Positions 1 to 6,874 of a stretch of 49,190 bases of DNA are shown piece by piece (positions within the stretch are counted from its first letter, which is position 1; every line of letters begins with the position of its first letter). Location of the stretch: assembly GCA_028821395.1 (NCBI GenBank), contig JAPPGP010000253.1, positions 1 to 49,190 of the forward strand, read 5' to 3'. This DNA comes from Defluviicoccus sp. (GTDB lineage Bacteria; Pseudomonadota; Alphaproteobacteria; MPNO01). The notes under the pieces are model-generated. The model made no database searches. It had not been told where the DNA came from and saw nothing but the letters and a program-made list of their open reading frames with translations. The position numbers and the translations under genes were made by a program.

Positions 1-899
1 TCGTCGGGCACGGCAAACGGCGGCAGGTCCCAGCCGAGCGCCTCGCGCGCGCCGGCGATCTCTTCGGCGCCGAGCGGCGCGCCGTGCGCGCCGGCGGTGC
101 CCGCCTTGCTCGGCGCGCCGAAGCCGATCACCGTCCGGCAGGCGATCAGCGACGGGCGTTCGTCGGCGAGCGCGGTGTCGATGGCGGCGGCGACGGACTC
201 CGTGTCGTGGCCGTCGGCCGGGACGGTATGCCAGCCATAGGCGCGGAACCGCGCCGGCACGTCGTCGGCCACCGAGAGCGCCGTCGGGCCGTCGATCGAG
301 ATCGAGTTGTCGTCGAACAGCACAATCAGCTTGCCGAGGCCGAGATGGCCGGCGAGCGAGGCGGCCTCGTGGCTGACCCCCTCCATCAAATCGCCGTCCG
401 AGGCGATCGCCCAGGTCCGATGGTCGACCGCCCCCTCGCCGAAGCGGGCGGCCAGCATGCGCTCCGCCAGCGCCATGCCGACCGCCGCCGCGATCCCCTG
501 TCCGAGCGGTCCCGTCGTGGTCTCGATCCCCGCCGCGTGGCCGTATTCCGGGTGGCCCGCGGTGCGGCTGCCGAGCTGGCGGAACCGGCGGATCTCGTCC
601 ATCGTCATGTCGGGATAGCCGGTCAGGTGAAGCAGCGCGTAGAGCAGCATCGAGCCGTGGCCGGCCGACAGCACGAAGCGGTCTCGGTCGGGCCAGTCGG
701 GCGCCGACGGATCGAATTTCAGGTAGCGCGTGAACAGCACCGTCGCCGCGTCGGCCATCCCCATCGGCATTCCCGGATGGCCGGATTTGGCCGCTTGCAC
801 CGCGTCCATGGCGAGCGCGCGGATCGCGTTGGCCATGCGCTGCGGGGCGACGTGGGCGGCGCAACCCTCGGTCGATGCTGGCTGGGTCCTGGTCGGCAT
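1..899 (-). CDS. tkt: Transketolase, N-terminal part (cut by window edge)
   Basis: Transketolase, the cytosolic TPP-dependent enzyme that moves two-carbon ketol units in the pentose phosphate or Calvin pathway. About 299 codons of the N-terminal TPP-binding half are present; the C-terminal half lies beyond base 1. Visible family features: the start [13 protein letters not shown], the [13 protein letters not shown] segment, [16 protein letters not shown], the [20 protein letters not shown] region and the TPP/metal motif GDGDLMEG-like segment (read as [13 protein letters not shown]) near residue 165. The chosen ATG at 897-899 gives a 21-residue lead before MANAIR; the internal ATG there is an alternative start. 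The 135 bases upstream, 900-1034, carry no gene and should hold its promoter. Confidence 0.95.
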   Translation of the reverse strand, partial: MPTRTQPASTEGCAAHVAPQRMANAIRALAMDAVQAAKSGHPGMPMGMADAATVLFTRYLKFDPSAPDWPDRDRFVLSAGHGSMLLYALLHLTGYPDMTMDEIRRFRQLGSRTAGHPEYGHAAGIETTTGPLGQGIAAAVGMALAERMLAARFGEGAVDHRTWAIASDGDLMEGVSHEAASLAGHLGLGKLIVLFDDNSISIDGPTALSVADDVPARFRAYGWHTVPADGHDTESVAAAIDTALADERPSLIACRTVIGFGAPSKAGTAGAHGAPLGAEEIAGAREALGWDLPPFAVPD

Positions 900-1034
900 G
901 ACGGTCTCACACTGAGGAGCGGTCGCGTGCGGTTTCGCGCGATGAAAGGTAATCGAATCGGGACCCGTTGGGGGCGCCGCACTGTGTCTCCGACACGACG
1001 GCGATGCAAGCCCGTCGGGGACGGCGCGACGTGG

Positions 1035-2561
1035 TCAGCGCGCGGGCGTCGCGAGCTTCACGCCGAGCCTCGCGCGGCGGGTGAGCCACGGGCTCGGCCG
1101 GTAGCGCGGGTCGCGGTAGAAATCGTGCAGCGCGTCCAGGATGGCGAGCACCCTTGCAGGGCCGAGATAATCGCCCCAGGCGATCGGCCCGCGCGGGTAG
1201 GCGAGGCCGAGCTCGACCGCGGCGTCGATGTCGGAAGGGGTGGCGATGCCCTGCTGGGCGATGTCGCAGCCGATATTGACAATGGTCGCGATCACCCGCT
1301 GGGCGATGAAGCCCGGGCTGTCGGCTATCGCGGTGACCGGCGTTCCGTCGGCCGCGAGCAGCGCATGCGCGAGGTCGCGCCAGCGCGGCTCCGTCACCGG
1401 CGTGGTCATCAGCGTGCGCCGTCCGGCGAGCCCGAACGCGGTGTCGACCGCGACCGTGCGTTCCGCCGGCAGGCCCTGGTCGAGCGCGGTTGTCGTCGCG
1501 TCCGTTCCCGTCGGGGTGACGATGCAGAGCGTCCCCGGGCCCGGGCTCGCGCCGCTCTCGACGGTCGCCGCGTCGGCGATGGCTTCCATCACCGCCTGCT
1601 GACCCTCCGGATCGGCCGGGCTCACCCAGACCGGGGCGGGCGCGGCTTCGGGCGCCGGCGCGGTCTCCGCCACGGTCTTCCTGCCGTCCTCATAGGCGTA
1701 GAACCCGCGCCCGGTCTTGCGCCCGTAGAGCCCGGCCGCCATGCGCTGGCGGGCGATCGGCACCGGGCGGAAGCGCGGCTCCTCGTAGAACTGGCGGTAG
1801 ATCGATTCCATCACCACGCCGGATACGTCGAGCCCGGTGATGTCCATCAGCTCGAACGGACCCATGCGGAACCGCGTGCCGCTCTCGCGCAGCACGTCGT
1901 CGACGTCGCCGGGTGCGGCGATGCCTTCCTGGACGATCCTGAGCCCCTCGGTGCCGAACCCGCGCCCGGCATGGTTGACCAGGAAGCCGGGCGAATCCTT
2001 GGCGCGCACCGGTCGGTGGCCGCAGCGCCGCGCGATGCCGTCCAGCACGTCGCCGACCCAGGGCGCGGTCAACAGACCGTCGACCACCTCGACCACCTTG
2101 AGGAGCGGCACCGGGTTGAAGAAGTGCCAGCCGGCGACGCGCTCGGGCCGGTCGCAATCCGCGGCGATCGCCGTCACCGAGAGCGACGAGGTGTTGGAGG
2201 CGAGGATGCAGTCCTCCGCCACGATCGGTTCGAGCTCGGCAAACAGCCGCTGCTTGGCCTCCAGCTCCTCGACGATCGCCTCCACCACGACATCGGCGCC
2301 GGCCATGGCGCCGAGCCCGTCGACGATTTCCAGCCGGCCGGCCGCCGCCGCCGCCGCCGCCTCGGTCATGCCGCCCTTCTCCGCCGCCCGGCGCAGCATC
2401 CGCGCAACGAAGGCCACCGCGTCCGCCGCCGCGCCGTCGCGCGTGTCGAAAAGCCTGACGGCGATACCTCCCGCCGCGGCGATCTGGGCGATGCCGCGGC
2501 CCATCGTGCCGGTGCCGACCACCCCGAGCGCGAGGGAGGGCGATTGCGGATCGGTCGTCAT
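1035..2561 (-). CDS. 3-hydroxyacyl-CoA dehydrogenase (PaaH/HbdA type)
   Basis: NAD-dependent 3-hydroxyacyl-CoA dehydrogenase, 508 aa, oxidising 3-hydroxyacyl-CoA to 3-oxoacyl-CoA in fatty acid or phenylacetate-type degradation. The N-terminus has the Rossmann fingerprint GVVGTGTMGRGIAQ, followed by ASNTSSLS, the family signature GWHFFNPVPLLKVVEVV and SPGFLVNHAGRGF. The length corresponds to the two-C-terminal-domain version: one helical domain around MGPFELMDITGLDV and a second near GDYLGPARVLAILDALHDFYRDP. The ATG at 2559-2561 is chosen because it starts directly before the Rossmann fold; the open frame continues upstream only as antisense of the hydratase gene. It follows the enoyl-CoA hydratase stop by 13 bases, so both act in consecutive beta-oxidation steps. 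Confidence 0.95.
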   Translation of the reverse strand: MTTDPQSPSLALGVVGTGTMGRGIAQIAAAGGIAVRLFDTRDGAAADAVAFVARMLRRAAEKGGMTEAAAAAAAGRLEIVDGLGAMAGADVVVEAIVEELEAKQRLFAELEPIVAEDCILASNTSSLSVTAIAADCDRPERVAGWHFFNPVPLLKVVEVVDGLLTAPWVGDVLDGIARRCGHRPVRAKDSPGFLVNHAGRGFGTEGLRIVQEGIAAPGDVDDVLRESGTRFRMGPFELMDITGLDVSGVVMESIYRQFYEEPRFRPVPIARQRMAAGLYGRKTGRGFYAYEDGRKTVAETAPAPEAAPAPVWVSPADPEGQQAVMEAIADAATVESGASPGPGTLCIVTPTGTDATTTALDQGLPAERTVAVDTAFGLAGRRTLMTTPVTEPRWRDLAHALLAADGTPVTAIADSPGFIAQRVIATIVNIGCDIAQQGIATPSDIDAAVELGLAYPRGPIAWGDYLGPARVLAILDALHDFYRDPRYRPSPWLTRRARLGVKLATPAR

Positions 2562-2574
2562 GGCGGTCCCCCTG

Positions 2575-3357
2575 TCAACGCCGGAAGTCCGGCGCGCGCT
2601 TCTCGCGGAACGCCGCCCGCCCCTCCGCGAAATCGGCGGTGGTGAAGTTGGAGGCCTGGCCCAGCGCCTCCATCTCGAGCGCCGCCTCGAGGCTCGTGGG
2701 CGCGAGGCCGAGCTGCTGCTTGGCGAGCGCGAAGGCGAGCGCCGGCATGGCGGCGAGCTGCCGCGCGCGCTCCAGCGCGACGGCCTCGGCTCCGCCCTCC
2801 GGGGCGAGCTCGTCGGCGAGCCCCGCCTCGATGGCTTCCGCGCCCCGCAGCATGCGGGCATAGAGCAAGATCTGGCGCGCCCTCGCGGCGCCGACGCGGC
2901 GCGGCAGGGTATGGAGGATCGCGTAGTCGGGGATCAGCCCGACCTTGAAGAAGGGAAAGCCGATGGCGCCGGTCTCGGCGAGGACGATGGTATCCGCAAG
3001 TAGCGCGATCCCGGCGCCGGCGCCGACGGCATAGCCCTCCACGGCGGCGATGACGGGCTTCTCCGACTCGGCGATCAGCCGCACCATGCGATGGTTGGAT
3101 TTCATGCGCGCCCGGCCCGCCTCGGCGTCGAGCCCCTCCATCGAGGCGATGTCGCCGCCGGCGCAGAAGTGTCCGCCATTGCCGGCGAGCACGAGCGCGC
3201 GCACCGCCTTGTCCCGCAGCGCCGCGTCGATGCCCTCGATCAGCGCCAGCCTGAGCTCGGGGTCGAGCGCGTTGCGCTTCTCCGGCCGGTTGAGCCCGAT
3301 CCGGGCGATCCCCTCGTCCGGCCGGTCGACGGTCAGCACGGGCTGTTCTGCGCTCAT
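2575..3357 (-). CDS. Enoyl-CoA hydratase/isomerase family protein
   Basis: Crotonase-fold enoyl-CoA hydratase, 260 aa, the usual family length. It carries the typical N-terminal IGLNRPEKRNALD, the oxyanion-hole segment GNGGHFCAGGDIASM (about residues 58-72) and AVEGYAVGAGAGIALLAD (about 107-125). The position that in many hydratases is the first catalytic Glu lies in the AVGAGAG region; the second sits near FFKVGLIPD, where the usual E is replaced, so isomerase or thioesterase variants cannot be excluded. It is the first gene of a two-gene operon with the downstream 3-hydroxyacyl-CoA dehydrogenase (gap 13 bases). Substrate is not evident from sequence. Confidence 0.93.
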   Translation of the reverse strand: MSAEQPVLTVDRPDEGIARIGLNRPEKRNALDPELRLALIEGIDAALRDKAVRALVLAGNGGHFCAGGDIASMEGLDAEAGRARMKSNHRMVRLIAESEKPVIAAVEGYAVGAGAGIALLADTIVLAETGAIGFPFFKVGLIPDYAILHTLPRRVGAARARQILLYARMLRGAEAIEAGLADELAPEGGAEAVALERARQLAAMPALAFALAKQQLGLAPTSLEAALEMEALGQASNFTTADFAEGRAAFREKRAPDFRR

Positions 3358-3438
3358 CTCCGGGGCCTCGGTTGCGGTTCGGCGCGACTATCCCGATTCG
3401 CGCGCGCGGCGACAAGGAGGGCGAGTTCGCAGCCGCCC

Positions 3439-3882
3439 TCAACTCACGGCTTGCGCCAGAAAGGGGTTTCTAACCGTCACCGTCCCGTACATGCGGCCAT
3501 GCTGAAAGTCCTCGGACAGCAGCTCTTCGATCCCGTTGACTTCCGCGTAGGCCCAGAGGTGTGCGTCGAACCAGGACAGGCGGTACGCCGCCGCACCCCG
3601 CAGCGCCGTCCGCAACACGGCTTCGTTGGGATAAAGGATCGGGCACTGCGCCATGAATTCTTCGGCCTCCCGTCGGGCGACCGCAGCATCGAGCAGCCGG
3701 TCTTCCGGGCGCCCTCGGGTCGTTGCCGCGACGAACTCGACAATCGCCTGATGGGGGATGCGCAAAGTTCCCTTGTCCATGCCGTCGCGCAGGACATTGG
3801 AGGCGATCGACCGCTTGTCCGGGAACCGCCCGTCGTATCGATAGACCAGAATATTGGTGTCAATCAGCGTCCTGGAGGCCAC
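3439..3882 (-). CDS. vapC: VapC-like PIN-domain toxin
   Basis: PIN-domain ribonuclease, 147 aa, predicted toxin of a type II toxin-antitoxin module. The fold starts with SRTLIDTNILVYRYD, giving the first acidic metal ligand (D of IDTN), then IPHQAIVEF with the conserved Glu and, near the C-terminus, SWFDAHLWAYAE and SEDF, which supply the remaining acidic residues. A longer open frame exists upstream but it runs antisense-like through the antitoxin gene; the GTG at 3880-3882 (VASRTLIDTN) places the start directly before the PIN domain and overlaps the antitoxin gene by 23 bases, the usual arrangement. VapC toxins cleave tRNA or rRNA; the target here is unknown. Confidence 0.88.
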   Translation of the reverse strand: MASRTLIDTNILVYRYDGRFPDKRSIASNVLRDGMDKGTLRIPHQAIVEFVAATTRGRPEDRLLDAAVARREAEEFMAQCPILYPNEAVLRTALRGAAAYRLSWFDAHLWAYAEVNGIEELLSEDFQHGRMYGTVTVRNPFLAQAVS

Positions 3883-4156
3883 GCTCGTAGAGCTCCTCGC
3901 GAGTCCAGCCGCGCGTTTCGGCGCGGCGTGCGGGCCGGCCTGCATCGCGCAGTCGCTGGCGCTCGGTCGCAGCATCGAACAGGCGCAGGCGCGCCTCCCT
4001 GTCGAGGACCGCGGTCGCCGCGCCGACATTGCCAGGCACAAGGCGGATGACCTCGCCCGCCGCCTCGAAGCGGATTTCGTCGCCGGGTTCGATACCGTAG
4101 CGCTTGGCTAGCGCCTTGGGCAGGGTGACCTGGAGCTTGCTAGTAACTTTGCTCAT
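3860..4156 (-). CDS. vapB: AbrB/SpoVT-type antitoxin (VapB-like)
   Basis: Small DNA-binding antitoxin of 98 aa. Residues 1-45 form a SpoVT/AbrB swapped-hairpin domain: SKVTSKLQVTLPKALAKRYG followed by IEPGDEIRFEAAGEVIRLVP. The remaining part is charged and ends in WTREELYERGLQD, likely the segment that wraps the PIN toxin. Its ATG overlaps the stop of the upstream DUF123 gene (ATGA) and its end overlaps vapC. A near-consensus promoter lies directly upstream, inside the DUF123 reading frame, with repeats that this antitoxin probably binds for autoregulation. There is no properly spaced ribosome binding site. Confidence 0.9.
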   Translation of the reverse strand: MSKVTSKLQVTLPKALAKRYGIEPGDEIRFEAAGEVIRLVPGNVGAATAVLDREARLRLFDAATERQRLRDAGRPARRAETRGWTREELYERGLQDAD

Positions 4157-4608
4157 TTCCTTGTTTTAGCAAGGATAGATTCCTTGTCAAGAGTGTCGGG
4201 TGTCAGGGCGTCAATAAGGCTTTGATCGACCGCCAGCAGATGCGCCTCGCAGGTCCGGCAGTCGGACGCGCCGAAGCGGGGGATGGGAACCCGGGCGCCG
4301 TGGGCGAGGGCGAATTCCGCGACGGCGCATTCCCGCCCGCCGGGAAAGGCGATCACCTCCTCGACCCGCGCCGCCTCGGTCAGGCGGTCGATGTGCCAGA
4401 CCCGAGCCTTGGGGTGCCGGAGATGCCGGGCGACGCGGGCGCGGATGCCGCCGGGTCCCCGGGCGCTGCCGGCATAGAGGTAGAGCCCGGCGGGCAGCAT
4501 GGGCCGGCCGAGGGTTCGGATGTCGATCCGGGTGTCGCGGGCGAGCCGGAGGATCAGCGCATACGCGCCCGGCGTATCGGGCCCGGGGTTCAGGACGGGG
4601 CGTTCCAC
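4153..4608 (-). CDS. DUF123 / GIY-YIG-like protein
   Basis: Protein of about 151 aa matching the DUF123 (GIY-YIG-related) family, found alone or fused to endonuclease III-like proteins. Diagnostic segments are GAYALILRL, the LPAGLYLYAGSARGPGGIRARVARHLR core (the YLYAGSA stretch corresponds to the GIY-YIG-like strand), VWHIDRLTEAARV and a C-terminal Cys-containing patch SDCRTCEAHLLA. The start is GTG at 4606-4608, overlapping the lipoate ligase-like gene by 19 bases; no ATG fits. The last fourteen codons (from DTLDKESILAK) coincide with the vapBC promoter and operator, so the natural C-terminus may have been changed when the toxin-antitoxin module was acquired. Role unknown; a nuclease or nucleic-acid function is an inference from the fold. 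Confidence 0.85.
   Translation of the reverse strand: MERPVLNPGPDTPGAYALILRLARDTRIDIRTLGRPMLPAGLYLYAGSARGPGGIRARVARHLRHPKARVWHIDRLTEAARVEEVIAFPGGRECAVAEFALAHGARVPIPRFGASDCRTCEAHLLAVDQSLIDALTPDTLDKESILAKTRK
4158..4190 (-). promoter_or_regulatory. vapBC promoter and operator embedded in the DUF123 gene
   Basis: On the minus strand a perfect -35 TTGACA (4185-4190) is followed after 16 bases by TAAAAC (4163-4168) as -10. Transcription would start about seven bases further on, at or next to the A of the vapB ATG, so the message would be leaderless. Three half-sites overlap the promoter: TCCTTG at 4158-4163, CAAGGA at 4170-4175 and TCCTTG at 4181-4186, alternating in orientation with spacers of 6 and 5 bases, a good layout for autorepression by the VapB antitoxin. 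Confidence 0.65.
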
Positions 4609-5702
4609 GGCCGCAGCCCGGCGAGCGCGGCTTCGAGCGCGACCATCAGGTCGTCCTCCCCGATGCCCGCGAACTCCACTTCCTCGCGGGCGAGAAAGGC
4701 TTGGACGGCCCGGCGCAGGGCGGCCGGCTCGGCGGGCGCACCCGTCAACGCACGCTCCAGCCAGTCGGCGGAGTCCAGCGGGCGCGGGTGCCAGTCGCCG
4801 TTGACGATGGCGTGGAGCACGCGCCCCTCCCGCACCGCGAGCGTCGCGCGGATCATCCCGCCCATCGCCTTCTCGCGGCCCCGCCCGACCGTGTCCCCCG
4901 AACCGAGCAGGCGGGCGAAACGGGTCCGCTCGGACTTGGCGAACAGCCAGCGTTCGGTGTCGAGCTCGGCCCGGAAGTCGTCGGCATAGCTCCGCTCCAC
5001 CGGCCCGAGGGTCCCGCGCGCGAGCCCGGACTCGCCGAAGGCGCGCTCGGTGCAGGCGACGGCGAGCTCGGCGAGCTCCGCCTCGTCGATCGCCCGGCCC
5101 GCCTCCCGCTCCAGCCAGGTGAAGCGCGATTCCAGCGTCTTCAGCGCCTTGTCGCGCACCTTCTCCGGCGGCATCGGCATCGCCCTGCCGGCAAGCCCGG
5201 TGTCGATCGGCTTGACGTTGACGACGATGCGGAGCGTCATCGTCCCGTCCTCGATCTTGAGCGAGGTGGGGACCAGCTTGCGCCCCTCGACCTGGATATC
5301 GTTGAGCGGGCGGTACTCGGCCGCGAACCCGTAGCGGTCGCGGAACACATCGGCCACCGCCGTCAGGATCTTGCGGAACGCCGCTTCGGTGGTGGCCGGC
5401 ACCTGCTTGTGGGAGACCGGCAGGAAATAGATCAGGAAGGCCGATCCGGCGCCGGCATAGACCGGCCCGCCGCCATTGACCCGGCGGCGGAAATCGATCC
5501 CGCGGGCGCGGCAGAAATCGAGGTCGAGCACCTGTTCGGGGTCCTCGTTGACGCCGATGGTGATCGAATCGGAATCGAAGACGAAGAGGAACACCGTCGG
5601 CGGCGCCTCGCCGAGCGTAACCGCCTTCTCCACCGCGGGCGAGACGGAGACCGAAAAATCGGCATAGGAGCCGCGGTCGACGAGCAGGCGCCAGACACTC
5701 AT
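4590..5702 (-). CDS. Lipoate-protein ligase A-like (BPL_LplA_LipB fold) protein
   Basis: 370 aa member of the biotin/lipoate protein ligase family. Seen: DSDSITIGVNEDPEQVLD, then the lipoate/octanoate-binding motif FRRRVNGGGPVYAGAG (LplA-type RRxxGGGxVYxxxG, about residues 92-107), and PLNDIQVEGRKLVPTSLK, equivalent to the NDIxxxGRK strand that supplies the catalytic Lys. The C-terminal 150 residues resemble an accessory domain. It would ligate lipoate or octanoate to a carrier protein in the cytosol, but no lipoyl-domain protein is in the window, so the substrate is unclear. Its ATG overlaps the stop of the PaaK-like gene (ATGA), which suggests coupled translation. Confidence 0.82.
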   Translation of the reverse strand: MSVWRLLVDRGSYADFSVSVSPAVEKAVTLGEAPPTVFLFVFDSDSITIGVNEDPEQVLDLDFCRARGIDFRRRVNGGGPVYAGAGSAFLIYFLPVSHKQVPATTEAAFRKILTAVADVFRDRYGFAAEYRPLNDIQVEGRKLVPTSLKIEDGTMTLRIVVNVKPIDTGLAGRAMPMPPEKVRDKALKTLESRFTWLEREAGRAIDEAELAELAVACTERAFGESGLARGTLGPVERSYADDFRAELDTERWLFAKSERTRFARLLGSGDTVGRGREKAMGGMIRATLAVREGRVLHAIVNGDWHPRPLDSADWLERALTGAPAEPAALRRAVQAFLAREEVEFAGIGEDDLMVALEAALAGLRPWNAPS

Positions 5703-6874
5703 GCCTTACCCCTGCGGTCGACGGCGAGCGGGCCGTCCTCCAGCGTGTCCGCGACCTCGATGCGGTCGGCACCGATCAGGGTCTGGCTCCGGAACCGCCG
5801 GGCGACCTCCTCCAGCGCATCGTCGCCGGCGCTTCCCTCCACAGCGAGGGCGAGCCGGTCGCGCCCCCGCTCGCTGTCGACGGTGAGGCGGTACTTGCCG
5901 GTCAGCCGGTCGATGCCGAGCAGGACGGCGCGGATCTCGGACGGGTAGAGCTTGACCCCCTTCACCTTCACCATCTCGTCGGTGCGGCCGAAGACGACGC
6001 GGGGCAGGCTCACCGTCCTTCCGTTGAGCGGCGCGGTGATCCGCCGGATTGCGAGGTCGCCGGTGCGGTAGCGGATAAGCGGCTGCGCCTCCTTGACCAG
6101 GTGGGTCAGCACGAGCTCGCCGCGCGCCCCGTCCGGTACGGGCGCGCAGGTCTCGGGGTCGATGACCTCGGCATGGACCAGCTCGTCGAACACGTGGACG
6201 CCCTCGCCGCCCGGAAAGGTGCGAGCCACGGGCAGGAACTCCGACAGCGAGAACGAGTCGACCAGCACGGTGTCCGGCATCGCCGCCCGCACCCGGTCGT
6301 ATAGCGCCTGGTTGCCGGTGAACGCCTCGCCGCCGGCGAAGAACACGCGGGGCGGGGCGAGCCCGGCCTCGATCAGCCGGAGCGAGAAGCTCGGATTGCC
6401 GGCGAGCACGGTGACGCCGTGGCGGTTGCAGATTTCCACCGCGCGCTCCGCCTCGCCGGGGCCGAGGGGGATGCAGGCGACGCCATGCGCCTCCATCTGC
6501 GACTGGTAGAACAGCCCGGCGACGAACAGGTGATAGCCGAAGGTCACCGCGCAGACATCGCCCTCGCCTATGCCGCAGGCGGCGAGATGGGTGCCCGCCG
6601 CGGCGATCATGCGCTCGAGGTCGCCGGCGGTCTGGAACACCGGCATCAGAGACGCCCCCATCGGCGTCAGGTTGACCCGGACCGGCCGCGCCCCGCCGAA
6701 CCCGCCATAGCCGGGCTTCGCCATCTCGGCCACGAAATCGGCCCGCGTCGTCAGCGGCACCGAGGCGGCGAAGTCGTCCGCGTCGGCGACCTCCCGCGGC
6801 AGCCGGCCGCGATAGAACTCGTGGTCGCCCAGACGCTCCAGCGCCCGGTTGACCTCCGCCTTCGGGAAGCCCAT
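5699..6874 (-). CDS. PaaK-like adenylate-forming protein with atypical P-loop
   Basis: 391 aa protein of the phenylacetate-CoA ligase branch of adenylate-forming enzymes. Recognisable are GEGDVCAVTFGYHLFVAG, FFAGGEAFTGNQ, LVDSFSLSEFLPVA, LIRYRTGDLAIR (the YRTGD ATP-binding motif) and VFGRTDEMVKVKGVKLYPSEI (the hinge and C-terminal domain). The usual Ser/Thr/Gly-rich phosphate loop is not seen: its position reads VNLTPMGASLMPVFQT. It may therefore bind ATP differently or have lost ligase activity. The start ATG overlaps the stop of the TPP enzyme gene by one base (TGATG), making a joint function likely, for example activating the acid made or used by that enzyme. Confidence 0.85.
   Translation of the reverse strand: MGFPKAEVNRALERLGDHEFYRGRLPREVADADDFAASVPLTTRADFVAEMAKPGYGGFGGARPVRVNLTPMGASLMPVFQTAGDLERMIAAAGTHLAACGIGEGDVCAVTFGYHLFVAGLFYQSQMEAHGVACIPLGPGEAERAVEICNRHGVTVLAGNPSFSLRLIEAGLAPPRVFFAGGEAFTGNQALYDRVRAAMPDTVLVDSFSLSEFLPVARTFPGGEGVHVFDELVHAEVIDPETCAPVPDGARGELVLTHLVKEAQPLIRYRTGDLAIRRITAPLNGRTVSLPRVVFGRTDEMVKVKGVKLYPSEIRAVLLGIDRLTGKYRLTVDSERGRDRLALAVEGSAGDDALEEVARRFRSQTLIGADRIEVADTLEDGPLAVDRRGKA

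Noticed and set aside
84-2645. Very long open frame on the plus strand (over 850 codons)
   Set aside because: It runs antisense to transketolase and the 3-hydroxyacyl-CoA dehydrogenase, is Arg-rich and low in hydrophobic order; a GC-rich antisense shadow.
3439-4041. Longer start for the PIN toxin
   Set aside because: The extension lies antisense-like within the antitoxin gene frame and lacks PIN features; GTG at 3882 fits the family.
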